A stretch of DNA of 64,000 nt. Origin: Atherix ibis. Taxonomy: Eukaryota; Arthropoda; Insecta; Diptera; Athericidae. Each line of letters begins with the position of its first letter. Positions within the stretch are counted from its first letter, which is position 1. Shown here piece by piece: positions 11,196 through 23,727 of the stretch. Both the position numbers and the translations under genes were made by a program. The DNA is taken from contig CATQJD010000004.1 in the NCBI GenBank assembly GCA_958298945.1, positions 20,001 to 84,000 of the forward strand, written 5' to 3'. The notes under the pieces are model-generated. The model worked only from the letters and a program-made list of their open reading frames with translations. It was not told where the DNA came from and did no database searches.

Positions 11196-12820
11196 GTTCC
11201 ATTTTTACTTTTCTACATAGAATATAAGACACCGTACCTTTACCACGATTTAGGCACCGTAGCCATAATAAAAATAGTCTGTTCTATATTCTTTGCAATC
11301 CTGAAAGTAGTATCTATGCTTTCTATATTCTAGAAAATCGTATAGAAAGATCAATTAATCGCTGAAAGAAACGGATTCTTATTACCATATTTATTTCCTT
11401 AAGCATTTTGAGCATTTCAGTGTAGATATTGGTCATTAGCACCATACTACATCAATTGGCGATATTGAAGATATATTATTTACTATTGGTTTTCAAGTCT
11501 GAAATGTTTTCAAGGTCATCAATAAAATTAGAAACTCAACACCCACTTTTCTTAGTTGATTTGGAATCGTAAACAAAAAATAAATGAATTTTTATTGATT
11601 GTAGCTTGGTATATGCAAAAATAAAGATGTAATTACTGTATCTGTTAAAGCTATATTAAAATCTCACTGTAAATTTGTATCTGATTTCTGTATGAAAAAT
11701 AAGATAACGTTCACAATATGAGCCCTTACGTTGTGAATCATTGACTTAACTATAAAGCCTGCTTTACTTGCAAGCCATTGCAATAACAATTATTTCCTCG
11801 ACTACCGAAATAATAGATATATGAAACTAATTATATTTTTATAATAACACTGTAAACCAATTCTCCAATAGTATCAGTTTCATGAACCTAAATATCAACA
11901 TAAAAATACTTCAAATTAACAGCAATAGCAATATCAACGCTGACAAAGATTTAGACTAAGAATAAAATTTTATATATCCCTAATCTCACCTGCTTCTTCA
12001 GTAGATGCCACCACAATGTTTAACCTTACAACCAATATAGTATGCATATGACTACGGTGAATACTGTAGTGCATTTGCACACTAAAATTTCATTAGGATC
12101 ATATATTATCGCGAGTTACTTTTATTATTAATTATTAAACAATTAAATGAGGAAAGTCGTTATTTCATTTTGTTTGACATAATTAAAAATTTATGATTTC
12201 TTATAACCAAAGAATATCTTGTTATGATTTATGATTTTTAATAATCAAAAAGCCCATTGTATTTATAAAAATAATGTTAATATAACATATTATTTTGATG
12301 ATAAATATATTCAAAATCGAAATTATATTGAATGCTTTTATATTCATTAAAACAACGCACTGATACCTAATTTAATTTTTTTTTAAATTAACAATCCCGC
12401 AATATAATTTTTGATATATTGTTTTTATTTATACATAAGAATTTTAATATGTAGCTATTTTATTTTAATAACAAACTCAAACAAATTATTTTATTTTAAG
12501 AGCTACTTTTAACTCATTTTAGCAACTTATTTTATTTTATATTAAAAGCAATTTATTTGATATTATTTAACAACTAACTTTACTAAGTTATAATGTAAAG
12601 TAAACTATTTCGCTCATATCTCGGACAAGTCGAGTTAAAAAATAAATTAATCATATTCATTTAGTTTCTCTGAGTGCACTGTATTGATTCCGCATAGTGC
12701 ATCCTATTTCCAGTTTACACTAGGTATGGAGGGGTTTAACGATGTTATATCAGATGAAACTTCTATATTGGTGACTAAGATGAACGAATTTCAACGGATA
12801 TTTTTACATTAATAATTACA
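11196..12820. other. AT-rich DNA, nothing recognised
   Basis: I find no coding pattern, tRNA-like structure or element end. The stretch 12120-12600 is nearly pure A/T with runs of ttatttta. Confidence 0.5.
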
Positions 12821-12824
12821 GACA

Positions 12825-13770
12825 CTTCAACAATAACTATAAGCAACTACAATAACAACACGCCATAGTAAAAAAACAATTGCAGCAACAGGAACAGCAA
12901 TTGCATCAGTAACTGCAATTATACGAGAATAGCAGAAGCAGTTGCAATGCCACCTTCAATTATTTAAACAAAATCCACAGCAACAAGCTCAGTCTCAACC
13001 TAAGCCTCCGATTTATTCACAGTCACAACATTTACCGCCTCAGTGTCAGCAAAAATCATAGCGTATGCTGCCAGACTCAGGCAATATAACATGCTCAGCA
13101 AGTATAATAAGCTTAGATAATATAATAGGCTTAGACAATTTAACAACAACCTATTCAAAAATAGTCGCAACTTCATAAACAATATTTGCAATCTCTTTGC
13201 CAACTGCAACTACAACAACAGTCACTACAAGAACAACCGCAGCAGGACAACAAAAAACCGTTACAATCGCAAAATAATAACAACATGCCGAAATTAGCAG
13301 CAACAACAACAAAAAGCCGCAACCACAACAACATGATACAATAAGCCGCAATAACAACAAACCGCAACAAGCAGCAACAATAATAATTAGTTGCAACAAC
13401 AACAAATAAGTTGCCATAAGCAGCAACAAATAACAAACAACCCGTAACAACAGGCATATTCCACTTTACATTTAGCACTTTGCCTTTTGCGCTTTACAAT
13501 TTGCACTCCGCAGTTTGTACTTAGCAATGAGAAATTAGCATTTAGGTATTAACAATTAGCAATTATCAATTTTAAATTACCAATAAGCTCCAAACAAAAA
13601 GCTACAAACAATAATCAAATAACGTTTTGCACTTTGCACTTTATATTTTGCAATTTTGTACTTTCAGAAATTAGCAATTAGCAATAAGCAATTATCAATT
13701 ACCTATTAGTAATAAGCAATAAGCAAAAAACAATAAGCAGCAAGGTGCAACCAGCAAGGAATAAGTAAGA
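12825..13770. repeat. CAA/CAG-rich low-complexity region followed by gcactttgc-type repeats
   Basis: 12830-13460 is dominated by caa, cag and aac triplets. On the + strand, broken stretches would read as polyglutamine or polyasparagine, but stops interrupt every frame, and the 70-100-codon - strand frames are L/V/C-rich shadows of the triplets. 13460-13760 is a different simple sequence built from variants of gcactttgc and caattagcaa. I interpret it as decayed microsatellite DNA and not a gene. Confidence 0.65.
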
Positions 13771-13789
13771 AATTCAGCATTATAGATCC

Positions 13790-15860
13790 AGTGGGCTCTT
13801 GTAAACTTTTCATCTATTCTTATAACCTATATTCTTATATATACCTATATTCTTATAGGTGGATTGATATAGTATGTTTCTACCTACAGTTAATACTACA
13901 GTGCATTATCACACTACAACCGTATAGGCTACGATTAAGATTATTTTCTTTTCTTTATAATGATAAATTACAAATTATTTAATTGAATTGTGAACTTCAA
14001 CTTACACATATTTAAATATATAAGTTGCCAAAATAATTGATTCTTGCGTAAAATTAAAATAGAAAATAAAAGTTCTTTGAAAATATAAAAATATTATTTT
14101 AATTGAACTACGTGTATATATATTTTGGAGCTTTTATAACCAATACTTTCCTTGTTCTAATTATGTCCACACTTATGATAATTGTGCCCAAAAAAAAGCG
14201 TTTGATTTTATCACTAAATTTATATTTATACTGCTATGGAAAACGAATCATTTATGTTTAATCAACATACATGTAGATAAAAATTTGATATTTTATTGCA
14301 TTATAAAACGGGCAGACATTGCACTCTTAAATAGAAGACGTTACTTCTGGGAATGGCATCACTATTTAAACCTCCCTAAATCATTTCTTCTGCTCACAAA
14401 CTGACACAACTTCTCTATAGTTGGTAGCTATAACCCTCAATGGTACATCCTTTAACTATTGTACAATGTTATATACGTTTATTTTAGCATAAATAAAATA
14501 TTAAATGCCATACAATTCATATCCTTTTTTAATACAGTTGAAAATTTGTAGGAATACTTTCGTAAACCCCTTTTGAAGCCCTTACTCCTTCCTAACCCAT
14601 CTATTAATATACCAGTAATAGAAAACTTTCTGCTATACCGGATTATGTCATCACAACAATTCTAAATTCCTTAAATAATATGGTAAATGTACTCCTTCAC
14701 ATGAATTCTGATCTCTATACGATTACATTTTCATTAGGCACCTCTTCAATTCTATTATAGTATCCTTCAGGCTAAATTTAAAATTTAACCTGAACAACGA
14801 TCAAGAAATAGACAATATAGTAAGTTAATTAATAGTTTATATACAACGCTTTATCAATAAAGGTCACATTTTTTCAAGAAAATAAATAAGAAATATTTGA
14901 CTATAATATAACACAAAAAATTTGTATCTTAATTAAGGACAAATGGCTTACCATAGCCCTATGGCAACGCTTAAGGAAGATAATTGACTAAGAAAAAATT
15001 ATCCAACTTCAACGAGAACTTAAACAATAAATAATAAACTATACTAATGAAATAACTAACTAAATATACCTAATCACTGATAACTTATAATTTATTTTAG
15101 ATAGCTATTAGTATCTATCTAAAATAAATTATTATAATATAATTTATTTTCGATAGTATACTAATGCAACCCAGGCTATAACAGATAAACAAAAAGCCGA
15201 TAGCTTTTAAAAATATATATGAAATGTTTTTATCTATACAAATACATCCAAGCCAATCATAACAAAGTTGCCCATAAGTCTACGTTCTTAGTTCTTCACT
15301 TCTTCCGAAATGAAATATATAATACCATAAAAATATAATATCAAAAAAAGCCAGAAGATCTAAGCTGATAACTTTGTAAATACTTGAACAAATACCCAAC
15401 AAAATTCTCGTCCTTTTAATCTATAGACTTATAGATAGAGATATAGACTTGTGGTGTTTTCTAGTGGTACTAGTACCAAAAAAGATGGGAAATTTAATTT
15501 GTATGTGGACACATCATTGCATTGGTCTACGCATTAATTTAAATAAGTAGCAGTTAATACAGAAAACAATTAAATATATGAAGGCAAAAATTATGGATAT
15601 ACCACAGCAAGTAAAATAGAAGAAAAGAGGAAAATGATGGTGCAAACCTATGACTAATATGAAGTGGAGCTAAATGAAATATCTCCCCTTTAACATTTCC
15701 CCGAATCTTTCATACTACTGCTAGACCAACTGTTTGAAGTATCCCAACGATTAACTGTAGCGATGATGATATTCCTTACGGCATCTACTTATTCGACAAA
15801 AAAAATCGGAGAAGAAACCGTAATTTACATTTTCAGAAAAATGTTCTGTTTTTGTTAATT
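13790..15860. other. AT-rich DNA without recognised genes; one short palindrome
   Basis: Nothing coding is recognisable. An 18-nt inverted repeat (15087-15104 with 15115-15132, 10-nt loop) is followed by a third partial copy of the arm near 15138-15156. Confidence 0.5.
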
Positions 15861-16019
15861 CATTTTTTATAATTTTTTTTATTTTTAGATATTTATAACA
15901 ACAACATAGTAATAAGCAAACTTGAGCAATAGTATTAATTAACTTGAAAGTTTGTGGGCAGTAAACATTCAAGGAAGTTCCTCCTGCTAGCGTCTGTTTC
16001 TATTAGGCCTCAGTATTTT

Positions 16020-18690
16020 AGTAAATCACGCGACCAGTGACGCTTAAGGCTTCGATTGGTTTTTCTAGGGAAGGTAATGGAGGATACTTCTTAAACAAGA
16101 GGATTATTATGATTGAAGACACGGGAATGGAACTTTTTATAGCGAGATACTGCCACATCAAAAACAAATGCGACTTTAAGATCACGATGAATAATAGTAT
16201 TGCGAACATAAAAGGGGGCATCGACAATTGTACGGAGTATTTTTGATTGAAGGGATTAGATTGGACGGGAATTAGAAGGCTTAGTAGATCCCCAGAGTTC
16301 TAGTCCGTATGTTCACATGGGTTTCAGTAAGGTATTGTATGACCGTACTTTGCTGTCTATAGTAAGTTTGGAACGTTTTTCTAGAAAACGAAGTAGTTTT
16401 AGGTATCATTTTTTAAGTTCTTGTCTTTTTAGTCTTGTATGTGGGTTCCATGTCAAGCGTTTGTCCAAGATCAGTAATAGGTACCGAGCTTCGGTCGGTT
16501 GTGGTATGGCACTGCCATTAAAGTATATGGGAGGGCATGGCTCACGACGGAGAGTGTAAGTTATCTGGATAGATTTACGTTCATTGACTTTTATTCTATA
16601 CCTAGTAATCCAGTTCTGGAGGGTTTGGATTTGGATTTGGGGAATTTCGGAAGCATGTTGGGGATTGTCGCTTGTTGCAAGGCCGGCCGTATCATCGGCG
16701 TATATAGCAAAGAAGGTATTAGGGCAGATTGGGATATCAGATGTGTAAATGTTGTAGAGGATGGTTCCAAGTACGCTACCTCGATGAACCCCAGCCAAAT
16801 CGGTGGGATTTTGGAGAGTTCGTTGGATTCATTTAATTGGAAGTGTCTATTGGAAAGGAATGCTTTTAGGTTAAAAAAATAGATGGAAGGAAGGAACTTC
16901 TTGAGTTTCCAGAGTAGACCCGGGTGCCAAACTCTATCAAAAGCTTGACTTATATCAAGAAACACACCGGGACAGTACTCTTTTCTGTCTAAAGAGGATG
17001 CAATGAAATCGACAACACGATGACACTGCTGGGTAGTGGAGTGTTCGGCGCGGAAACCAAATTGGTGATTAGGAATTAAATTTGAAGATTCGAGTAGAGG
17101 ATATAAGCGGCGAAGTAGGATTTTTTCAAAGATTTTTGAGAGAAGTGGAAGGAGACTTATTGGCCTCTAGGAAGTAGGCCGGTTTATTGGTTTATTGGGC
17201 TTAGGGATCATTTAAATGATTGCAAATTTCTATAGGATTGGAAAATGTGTTGTTCTAAGGATGGAGTTATATATTGTGGCAAGGAAAAATACTGCTCTTT
17301 TAGAGAGTTGTTGGAGTATATTAGAGGTAATCAGATCATAGCCAGGAGCTTTATTTTTGGGAAGGAGCTTGATTAAATTGGCAACTTCGGAAGGAGTGAT
17401 TGCCTTAGGGGGAAGACTAATGGATAAAGGAATAGATAGTTCCATCTCGATTGTAGTGCAATGAGTCCTTTCTAATATATTCTCATGTGGAGTAAATATT
17501 TGTACAAGGTGTTCAGCAAAAGCGTCTGCTTTATGTTTGTCCGTTTTGGCCCGGTTCCGTCAGTTTTTCGTAAAGGGTGCTTTGTTTTTCTATAAGATAG
17601 TATTTGTCTTGTAGCAGTCCACAAAGTTCTGTTTTTCGTTAGGGTTAAAGTGTAGTTTCTAAAACGTTCTGTATTGTATTTAATGATTCCGTCATGTAGT
17701 TCTTTTTGCAGCTTGTTCAGTTTGGCTTTGTCGCTGGGTATTCTTGTATGTTGCCTATGAGCTCTTGCTTTTCGTGTTTCTGCAATAAGACGCCTAATTG
17801 TTAATGGTTGAATTGCCAGGTTTTATGTAGGTTTTGAGTTTTTACTTTTTTGCGAAAAGGCTGTAGCGTTTTGTAATAAATATGTAAACTTGTGTACCGC
17901 GTCATCTAGTTCTTGTTCTGTTTTTAAGCTTTGTCGTAAGTCTAAATGCTCGTCAATATATTGTTTGAATAATTCCCAATCAATTGGTCCATTAATAAGT
18001 CTCGGCGCATTCACTTTTGGAGTGGATTGGGAATCGAGGACTAGTAGAACAGGGCTATGGTCGGAGTTTAATGTTGGAGGAATTCATGGGACTAGTTATA
18101 AAGTAATCTAGAATGTCAGGAAGCTTAGATCGGGAAGTTGGCCAGTAAGTGGGAGTCGGAGGAGAGATGACTTGGTAGGGAGAGGATGAAAGCACTTGGT
18201 TAAGAATAATCCCACGGGGATTGGAGACTCGACTGCTCCATTGTGGGTGCTTGGCCTTAAAGTCACCTCCAGCAATGAAGGAATTCCCAAGAGCTTGAAA
18301 AAATAACTTCAATTCAAGGGAGTTTATAGGTTTATTAGGAGGGCAATAGGTTGCGTTAATAGTTAAAGGGACGGAGGAGCAGTCAATTGATATTGCGGTG
18401 GATTCAAAAAAAATCTTCTGGAATATAGGAATGAAAAGAAAAATATAAGGAATTTCTAATGAGGATAGCAGTGCCACCATGGGCAGTATTGTCAGTCCTG
18501 AACGTTGTGTAGTCGCGTATGTAGAAGTTGGACCTAGGCATAAAGTGTGTTTCTGTAATGAGTTCTACGTCTATTCATTTGTCATATAGTAATAAGTCAA
18601 TTTCAGGTCGTTTGGAACTCAGTTCATTAGTATTCCAAAGGAGCATTGTAAGGGAATTTGCAGTACAGGATGACATTTATTTCGAAACGG
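16020..18690 (-). pseudogene. Jockey-clade ORF2: endonuclease plus reverse transcriptase, broken
   Basis: Order on the - strand: the start of the endonuclease near 18660-18480 (LLWNTNELSSKRPEIDLLLY, ITETHF); its core at 18055-18480 with FIAGGDFKAKHPQWSS, where the usual Asn after GDF is Lys; a linker; RT fingers at 17230-17445 (LLPKNKAPGYDLITSNIL); palm motif A at 16920-16965 (MFLDISQAFDRVWHPG); GVHRGSVLG near 16790, where PQG is expected; and the catalytic FAIYADDTAG near 16700. The tail continues to about 16020. Pieces lie in different frames, so at least four frameshifts and several stops are present. The YADD box is intact, but the gene is not. Confidence 0.85.
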
Positions 18691-18839
18691 TGGACGATAA
18701 AGCTGATACAATGGACATTAACGCATTTACCAGAGGTGTTAGTATTTTATTTAATTCCTGTGCAAGTGAGTTAGTTAATTGGAAGAACATTGAGGATATA
18801 TCGTGGGTCGAAAATGACGGAGGGGAAATATGATCTGTA

Positions 18840-19070
18840 CTATATTGTTGTTGTTGTTGTAATTTTGGCTGCTCATATTGCTGTTGGTTAAGTTCTTGTT
18901 GAATTTCGGAGACTCCTGACGTGATATTAGTATTAGAGTTTTGTCCTTGGTGAAATTGCTGTTGTGGCTGCTGCAGTTGTTGATGTTGCTGCTGCTGCTG
19001 TTGCTGTGTCTGATATTGGTGTTGCTGTTATTGCTGCTGTTGTTGTTGTCGGTGTTGAGGTTGACCTGAT
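18840..19070 (-). repeat. CAG/CAA repeat encoding the glutamine-rich gag tail
   Basis: Read on the - strand this is a dense run of cag and caa codons within the 3' part of the Jockey-clade ORF1, interrupted by a stop. It is a coding microsatellite and not an independent locus. Confidence 0.75.
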
Positions 19071-19538
19071 GCTACTGATACATATGATATGCTTGGTATT
19101 AAGCAGCTTGTATGCGGAATTTTTACTCCCTGTAGTTTTATTTTAGCTTGAAGGGTCTTGTAGGTAGTACAACTCTTATAGTTTGCTGGATGAGCACCCA
19201 TGCAGTTGACGCACTTAGCTGTGCATGCAGATGTCAAATATTCACCAGCGCATTTGACATATTTAGGCAGGTACCTTCAATAGGCTTTGGTGTGTCCTGG
19301 CACCTGTGACATTGCACAATATCCTTTTGCCGATACGATTCCTCAACTTTAATATTCGTGTAGAAAAATGCGTTTATTTTTAGAATTTCTTTGTTCCTCG
19401 CTGAGGGTTCCAAGTCCGCAAAAAATAGTGGAAGAGAACGCCTCCTGTTTTAACGTTATTTATGTTGCTCAAAACGAAACCAAGCTCTTCCAACTCGTTT
19501 TTGATATCCGCTACCGGCGTAGTATGATGTAGGTGGCG

Positions 19539-19666
19539 AATCACTACACGAAAAGGCTTTAAAATTTTCGGCTGATACGTGTGAAATTCCGATTTAATCT
19601 CGCCGAATTAAATCGGAATTTCGCACGTATCAGCCGAAAGTTTTAAAGCCTTTTCGTGTAGTGATT
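19539..19666. repeat. Fold-back inverted repeat, 60-nt arms
   Basis: Left arm 19539-19598 and right arm 19607-19666 are reverse complements with two mismatches around an 8-nt loop (ctcgccga). The left arm is real gag coding sequence (the HTYQP region). The right arm is an inverted duplicate of it. Confidence 0.93.
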
Positions 19667-19709
19667 TATACAGAGAGCGGCGCTAAGAAGCGCCGCTCTC
19701 TGTATAAAT
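19664..19709. repeat. Second fold-back, perfect 21-nt arms, sharing the end of the first
   Basis: Arms 19664-19684 and 19689-19709 are perfect reverse complements around the loop aaga. The first arm overlaps the last three bases of the previous palindrome, so the two fold-backs are chained. Confidence 0.93.
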
Positions 19710-20147
19710 TGCAAGACCTTTTGGATGGGCCTTGCATGTGAATTCGCTCGTACCAATTTTTGTCAATGGCACGGCCTAAATCACCAAAATTGGTGATGTT
19801 TTTAACGTAAATGGGCGGTTTACTCTGTTTCTCCGCCTCAATACTGCCATTAGAAACAATTGCATCTGGAAGTGCTAAAGCAGCAAATCTGTTGCTGCAC
19901 GATGGCTGGCTAGTTGTTAGCTCCGCTACTTGCTTTTGCTTCTTTAGAGGTTTTGGAGTTTTTGGCGATGAGAGCCGCTTTCCCGTTACTTGTCTAGCTG
20001 CGCCAATCGGCTTTAAGACTGTGGCAGAGTCCGTAACGGAATCCGTAGATCTAATCGATGGTGTCGTTGACCGCTTACGCGGGATAACTATTAAAATTTC
20101 CTTATCACTCAGTTCAATTTTGTAATACGAAATAATTTTTACATCAT

Positions 20148-20184
20148 GCACAAGCAGAGTACCGCTATGCAGTCTCTGCTTATG
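20148..20184 (-). promoter_or_regulatory. 37-nt hairpin motif in the Jockey-clade leader, shared with R1-clade leaders
   Basis: Read on the - strand it starts cataagcagag and ends ctctgcttgtg, which can pair as an 11-bp stem (one G-U) around a 14-nt loop containing gcatagcggta. Near-identical copies occur at 31824-31860 (+) and 61252-61288 (-), each in the 5' leader of an R1-clade LINE and in the same sense as its ORFs. The function is unknown; this is a motif call and not a known element. Confidence 0.7.
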
Positions 20185-20373
20185 TAAAATTTACAGTTCT
20201 TATGATATTGAGATGTTTACTGTTTTTCAAAATTCTGCAATATCACTACAAAGACTTTCAATTTAAACAGAGTTTTTATCTTAGGTTTTTCCAAATATTC
20301 ACTTTTACTTAACTTTAAATAAACGCCGATAATAATTATATGATCACCACAAAATACTTAATGCGGCCGCACT

Positions 20374-21173
20374 GATCGAATTCTGAAAACCATTCCTTTT
20401 TATAATTTAAAAACAAAATAAATGAAAGAATTCTTACTTGTATATATTTTTTTATTTTGTTTTCATTCCATTGTTGTAGCATTCATAAACATTTTATTCA
20501 AGTAAATCTATTGCAAAATTATAATATTTTATTTATAATTCTTGGATTTAATTTTTCATTTTAATTAAATTAAAATTTTGTTGTTGTTGTCTATCAGATT
20601 AATTTAATTTTTAAAAAACTCCATCGAATTTAAATGTTGTGGATTTATGAAATAACTAAATCACAAAATTCGAATATAAGACACGCTTTTTAATCGAAAT
20701 ACAATATTTTTCTATTATTTTGATAGCAATTCTCAATTGCTGCATTGTAATTATATTTTGTAATACGGCTATTATTAGACTCATTATTTATGATATTTAA
20801 TAGCTAACTAAGGAATATTTTAAAAATATTAATTTTGTAATTTCAGTATACAAAGTCTTACTTTTCTAATTCTGTAAATGGTTTATTTTGGCTTGCTTAC
20901 ATTTCTTAAAAGAAATTATACTTTAATTATTTTAAGTAATGTGTTATGGTGAGGCACATCTAATACTGATATTAAATTTTGAAGAAATTTTAATATAGCT
21001 AGTAAGAATTATTAAGAGTATTTATTCCATATGTTTTTATGTTTGCAAAATATTTTATTCCGAAAGTCTTCTTACAGATTTATTTATATTAGTTAAGGTA
21101 AAGAAGTTAAAAGAAAATGAAAGATAATTTTCTATTCAAAAAGATATAATCAAAATTTATTTCATATGCATAG
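20374..21173. other. AT-rich DNA between the LINE and the myosin XV exons (probably intron)
   Basis: The DNA is AT-rich with no open frame. Because the first visible myosin exon begins behind a splice acceptor, this DNA is most simply intronic. Confidence 0.6.
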
Positions 21174-22993
21174 ACAATCAACGGAAGAGTATACAACAAG
21201 TTCAGTCAGAGGTAAATGTGGAAATAAACGTTCAGCAACCTCACAACCGCACGCTGATTTAGTTAAATGGCAAGGTATACCTATTCATCTACCGTTATTG
21301 AGACTACCACCAGACTTGGCTCCAATAGCACTCGAATGCTTCGATTGTCTCTTAAGATATTGTGGTGATATTCCACCGGATCCGGAACTTTCCGAAGTAA
21401 AATGTGTCTACACTGTTTTAATGGTAAATATTCAAGTGTGCATTCAGAAGGAAAAACTTATATATAATTTTATGTTTTTTTTTTCGAAATGAATTATTAA
21501 ATTAATTTTATAGCACTGTCACAAATATTTGGCTTTACGAGATGAAGTTTACTGTCAATTAATGAAACAAACAACTGCCAATAGATCACCATGTCTGGAT
21601 TCCGCCCAAAGAGCCTGGCGACTATTAAGTATTTTGGCAGCCTATTTTGGTTGTTCAAATTCTCTTCATCCATACTTGATAGAACATCTAACAGTTGCAG
21701 CGTCTGATAAAAGGCGTTCATGTCATGGTACCGCTTCTATTTGTTTGATGAATCTACGGAAAACAGCGCGATGCGGTGGTCGCAAAAATGTGCCAAGTGT
21801 AGAGGAGGTTACAGCCGTATCAGCAGGACGATCAGCTAGACGACAAATTTATAGGTTACCAGGAGGTGCAGAACGCGTTGTCAATACTCGATGCTCAACA
21901 GTTGTCACAGATGTAATCGCTGAATTATGCACTGTACTGGGAATAGAATCTGAAGTAGAACAGCAAGAATTTTCCCTTTATTGTATAGTTCAGGGTGATG
22001 CATTTACCATGCCATTAGCCGCTGACGAATACATTCTTGATGTAACAACCGAACTACTTAAATCTGGCCAACAATTCTATTTAATATTTTGTCGATCAGT
22101 TTGGCACTTTCCACTGAAACATGACACAATACCTACTTCACTTTATATTGAAGTTCTATTCAACCAAGTTGCACCAGACTACTTGGAGGGTTTGCTTTTG
22201 AAACAATCGAGAAATAGTGCCCCAAATCCAGATGTCGTACATGATATGGCACGCATTGCCGCCCTTCTACATAGAGCAGCTGATCTTAGTCATGTACCAG
22301 CTATGAAAGAAATTAAATTTCTTCTACCTAAACCAGCGCTAGTAATACGGGAATTATGTCCAGCGGATTGGGTTAATTTAGTACAAGCGGCTTGGCCAGC
22401 AGTAGCCACCCTTAGCCCAGAGCAAGTAAAAACTCAATTTTTAGATGTTCTATCATCATGGCCACTATTTGGAAGTAGCTTCTTCGCCGTTAAACGAATT
22501 TGGGCGGAAGATGGTCGCCATATTGGAGATCCGAATCCAATATGGAAAGACCTAATTTTGGCGCTGAATCGACGTGGTGTACTTTTCCTACATCCTAACT
22601 CACACGAAACTCTACAGCATTGGCCATTTATGGAAGTTATATCAACTAGAAAGGTATAATAATATGATAATTATATGTAATAAGGTCTAGTTTTCTCATA
22701 GCTATTAATCATATTTGATTATGAAATACTTCTAATTGATTTTTTCCTCACGTACAAAAAATAATTATAAATATAATTCCATATAAATAAACTTAATTAA
22801 AGTTTTGCTTAATTTATTTTTAATATACCAGGTTCGATCGGAAGATGGTGCTCTATTTCTTGACTTGAAAGTTGGAAATTTAATGCAACAGCGCGTTATT
22901 CGCGTACAAACAGAACAAGCTCACGAAATATCAAGACTTGTGCGACAGTATATTTTAATGGCACAAGTAAACCAAAAGGAAAAAAGGGATTAG
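21174..22993 (+). CDS. Myo10A: Unconventional myosin XV, C-terminal MyTH4-FERM tail (last three exons, partial)
   Basis: Three exons join in frame: 21174-21423, 21514-22653 and 22832-22993 (stop TAG 22991-22993), with introns of 90 and 178 bp bounded by GT and AG. The first exon opens behind a tag acceptor at 21171-21173 in mid-codon, so the motor and earlier tail lie further upstream, outside what I can recognise. The first part is the end of a MyTH4 domain (LRYCGDIPP, LALRDEVYCQLMKQTT, QRAWRLLSILAAYFG). The FERM domain follows: AGRSARRQIYRLPGGAERVV opens F1, YIEVLFNQVAPDYLEGLL lies in F2, and F3 runs from WPFMEVISTRKV across the last intron to EISRLVRQYIL. The RSA(R/K)RQ and LPGG pattern fits myosin XV better than VIIa. 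In Drosophila the orthologue is Myo10A (sisyphus), an actin motor of filopodia whose MyTH4-FERM tail binds cargo and microtubule-linked partners. No stop or frameshift is seen. Confidence 0.92.
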
Positions 22994-23727
22994 TTTAATT
23001 TTTAATACTTTTATTATTATTGTTATTAAAATCATAACTTTTACAATTATTCATAATTATTATTGTATTACTGCATCTTCTAATATTATTACTATTAACA
23101 ATTACTTAAACATTAACTAATGTGGAAGTTTGTTGGCTTAGTATTATAAACATTGTTAGGTACACATAAAAATATTGTATTCAAACTCCTAAAATTTAAA
23201 ATAATTTTAATAAACAAAACAGAAATTAATGTTTGTCAATAGTTTGATTAATAAATTTTTTAATATAATATTTCAATTGAAATAATAAAAAGTACATATA
23301 ATACAAATATGTGTGCGTAAAAATACATAATAATAAAATATATATTTTTAAAAATTTTGGCGTGAATTTTATTTATTTACTTTTCTTGAAGTTCTTGCAA
23401 AAATTAAGTCTTGCATATACACATAGCTAAAATAACTTGTTTTTTTATGTTTATTTTATTTTATTTGAAATAAAATTTATGTTTAAAACTTATTAATAAT
23501 TATAATGTATTTGAATTAAATTTTCAAGACCAAAAATAAATGGTAATTTCATTCACAGGAAAAGTTGTCGTAGTAATAGAAAATTATATATATATATATT
23601 CTACTATAATATATTATTAAAATTATTTGTTTTTTGTTACTACCAATGATTTATATGCATATGTATACATATTAAAATAAATATTAATCTCTATATAATG
23701 TAGTAATAACTGGTTTATGCCCATACA
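22994..23727. other. AT-rich 3' flank of myosin XV
   Basis: Several aataaa signals occur (for example near 23208 and 23331), so the transcript probably ends within this stretch. No other feature is seen. Confidence 0.55.

Larger units (their letters stand above)
18690..20151 (-). pseudogene. Jockey-clade ORF1 (gag-like, PRE_C2HC and zinc-knuckle type), broken
   Basis: The N-terminal piece (20151-19666) contains KPPIYVKNITNFGDLGRAID and MQGPSKR, the start of the PRE_C2HC-associated region of LINE gag proteins. The next piece (about 19560-19300) reads EFHTYQPKILKPFRVVIRHL and ADIKNELEELGFVLSNINN. A Cys/His-rich piece follows (CVNCMGAHPANYKSC near 19190), and then a glutamine-rich tail from CAA/CAG repeats at 18840-19060. 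The pieces are in different frames. Between the first two, the expected linker is replaced by two adjacent fold-back repeats. The N-terminal frame has no ATG (its first codon at 20151 is GTG), so its real start is lost or upstream. Confidence 0.78.
15870..20373 (-). mobile_element. Jockey-clade LINE, full length in layout but decayed
   Basis: On the - strand the order is: 5' leader (from about 20373), gag-like ORF1 (about 20151-18690), endonuclease and reverse transcriptase ORF2 (about 18680-16020), and a short 3' UTR ending in an A-rich tail near 15870. The probable start site has the initiator tcagt with A at 20373, and four of five bases of a downstream promoter element at +28. Both ORFs carry several frameshifts and stops. 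Fold-back duplications at 19539-19709 break ORF1. A second copy of the same family starts near 63574 on the + strand. The LINE lies upstream of the myosin XV exons on the opposite strand, probably in a myosin intron. Confidence 0.82.

Noticed and set aside
13000..13480. Three overlapping - strand frames of 70-100 codons
   Set aside because: They are L/V/C-rich shadows of caa and aac triplets, in a region broken in all frames.
20363..20383. NotI and EcoRI sites close together, suggesting vector contamination
   Set aside because: They lie at the start of the Jockey-clade leader and no vector sequence follows; chance is the simpler explanation.
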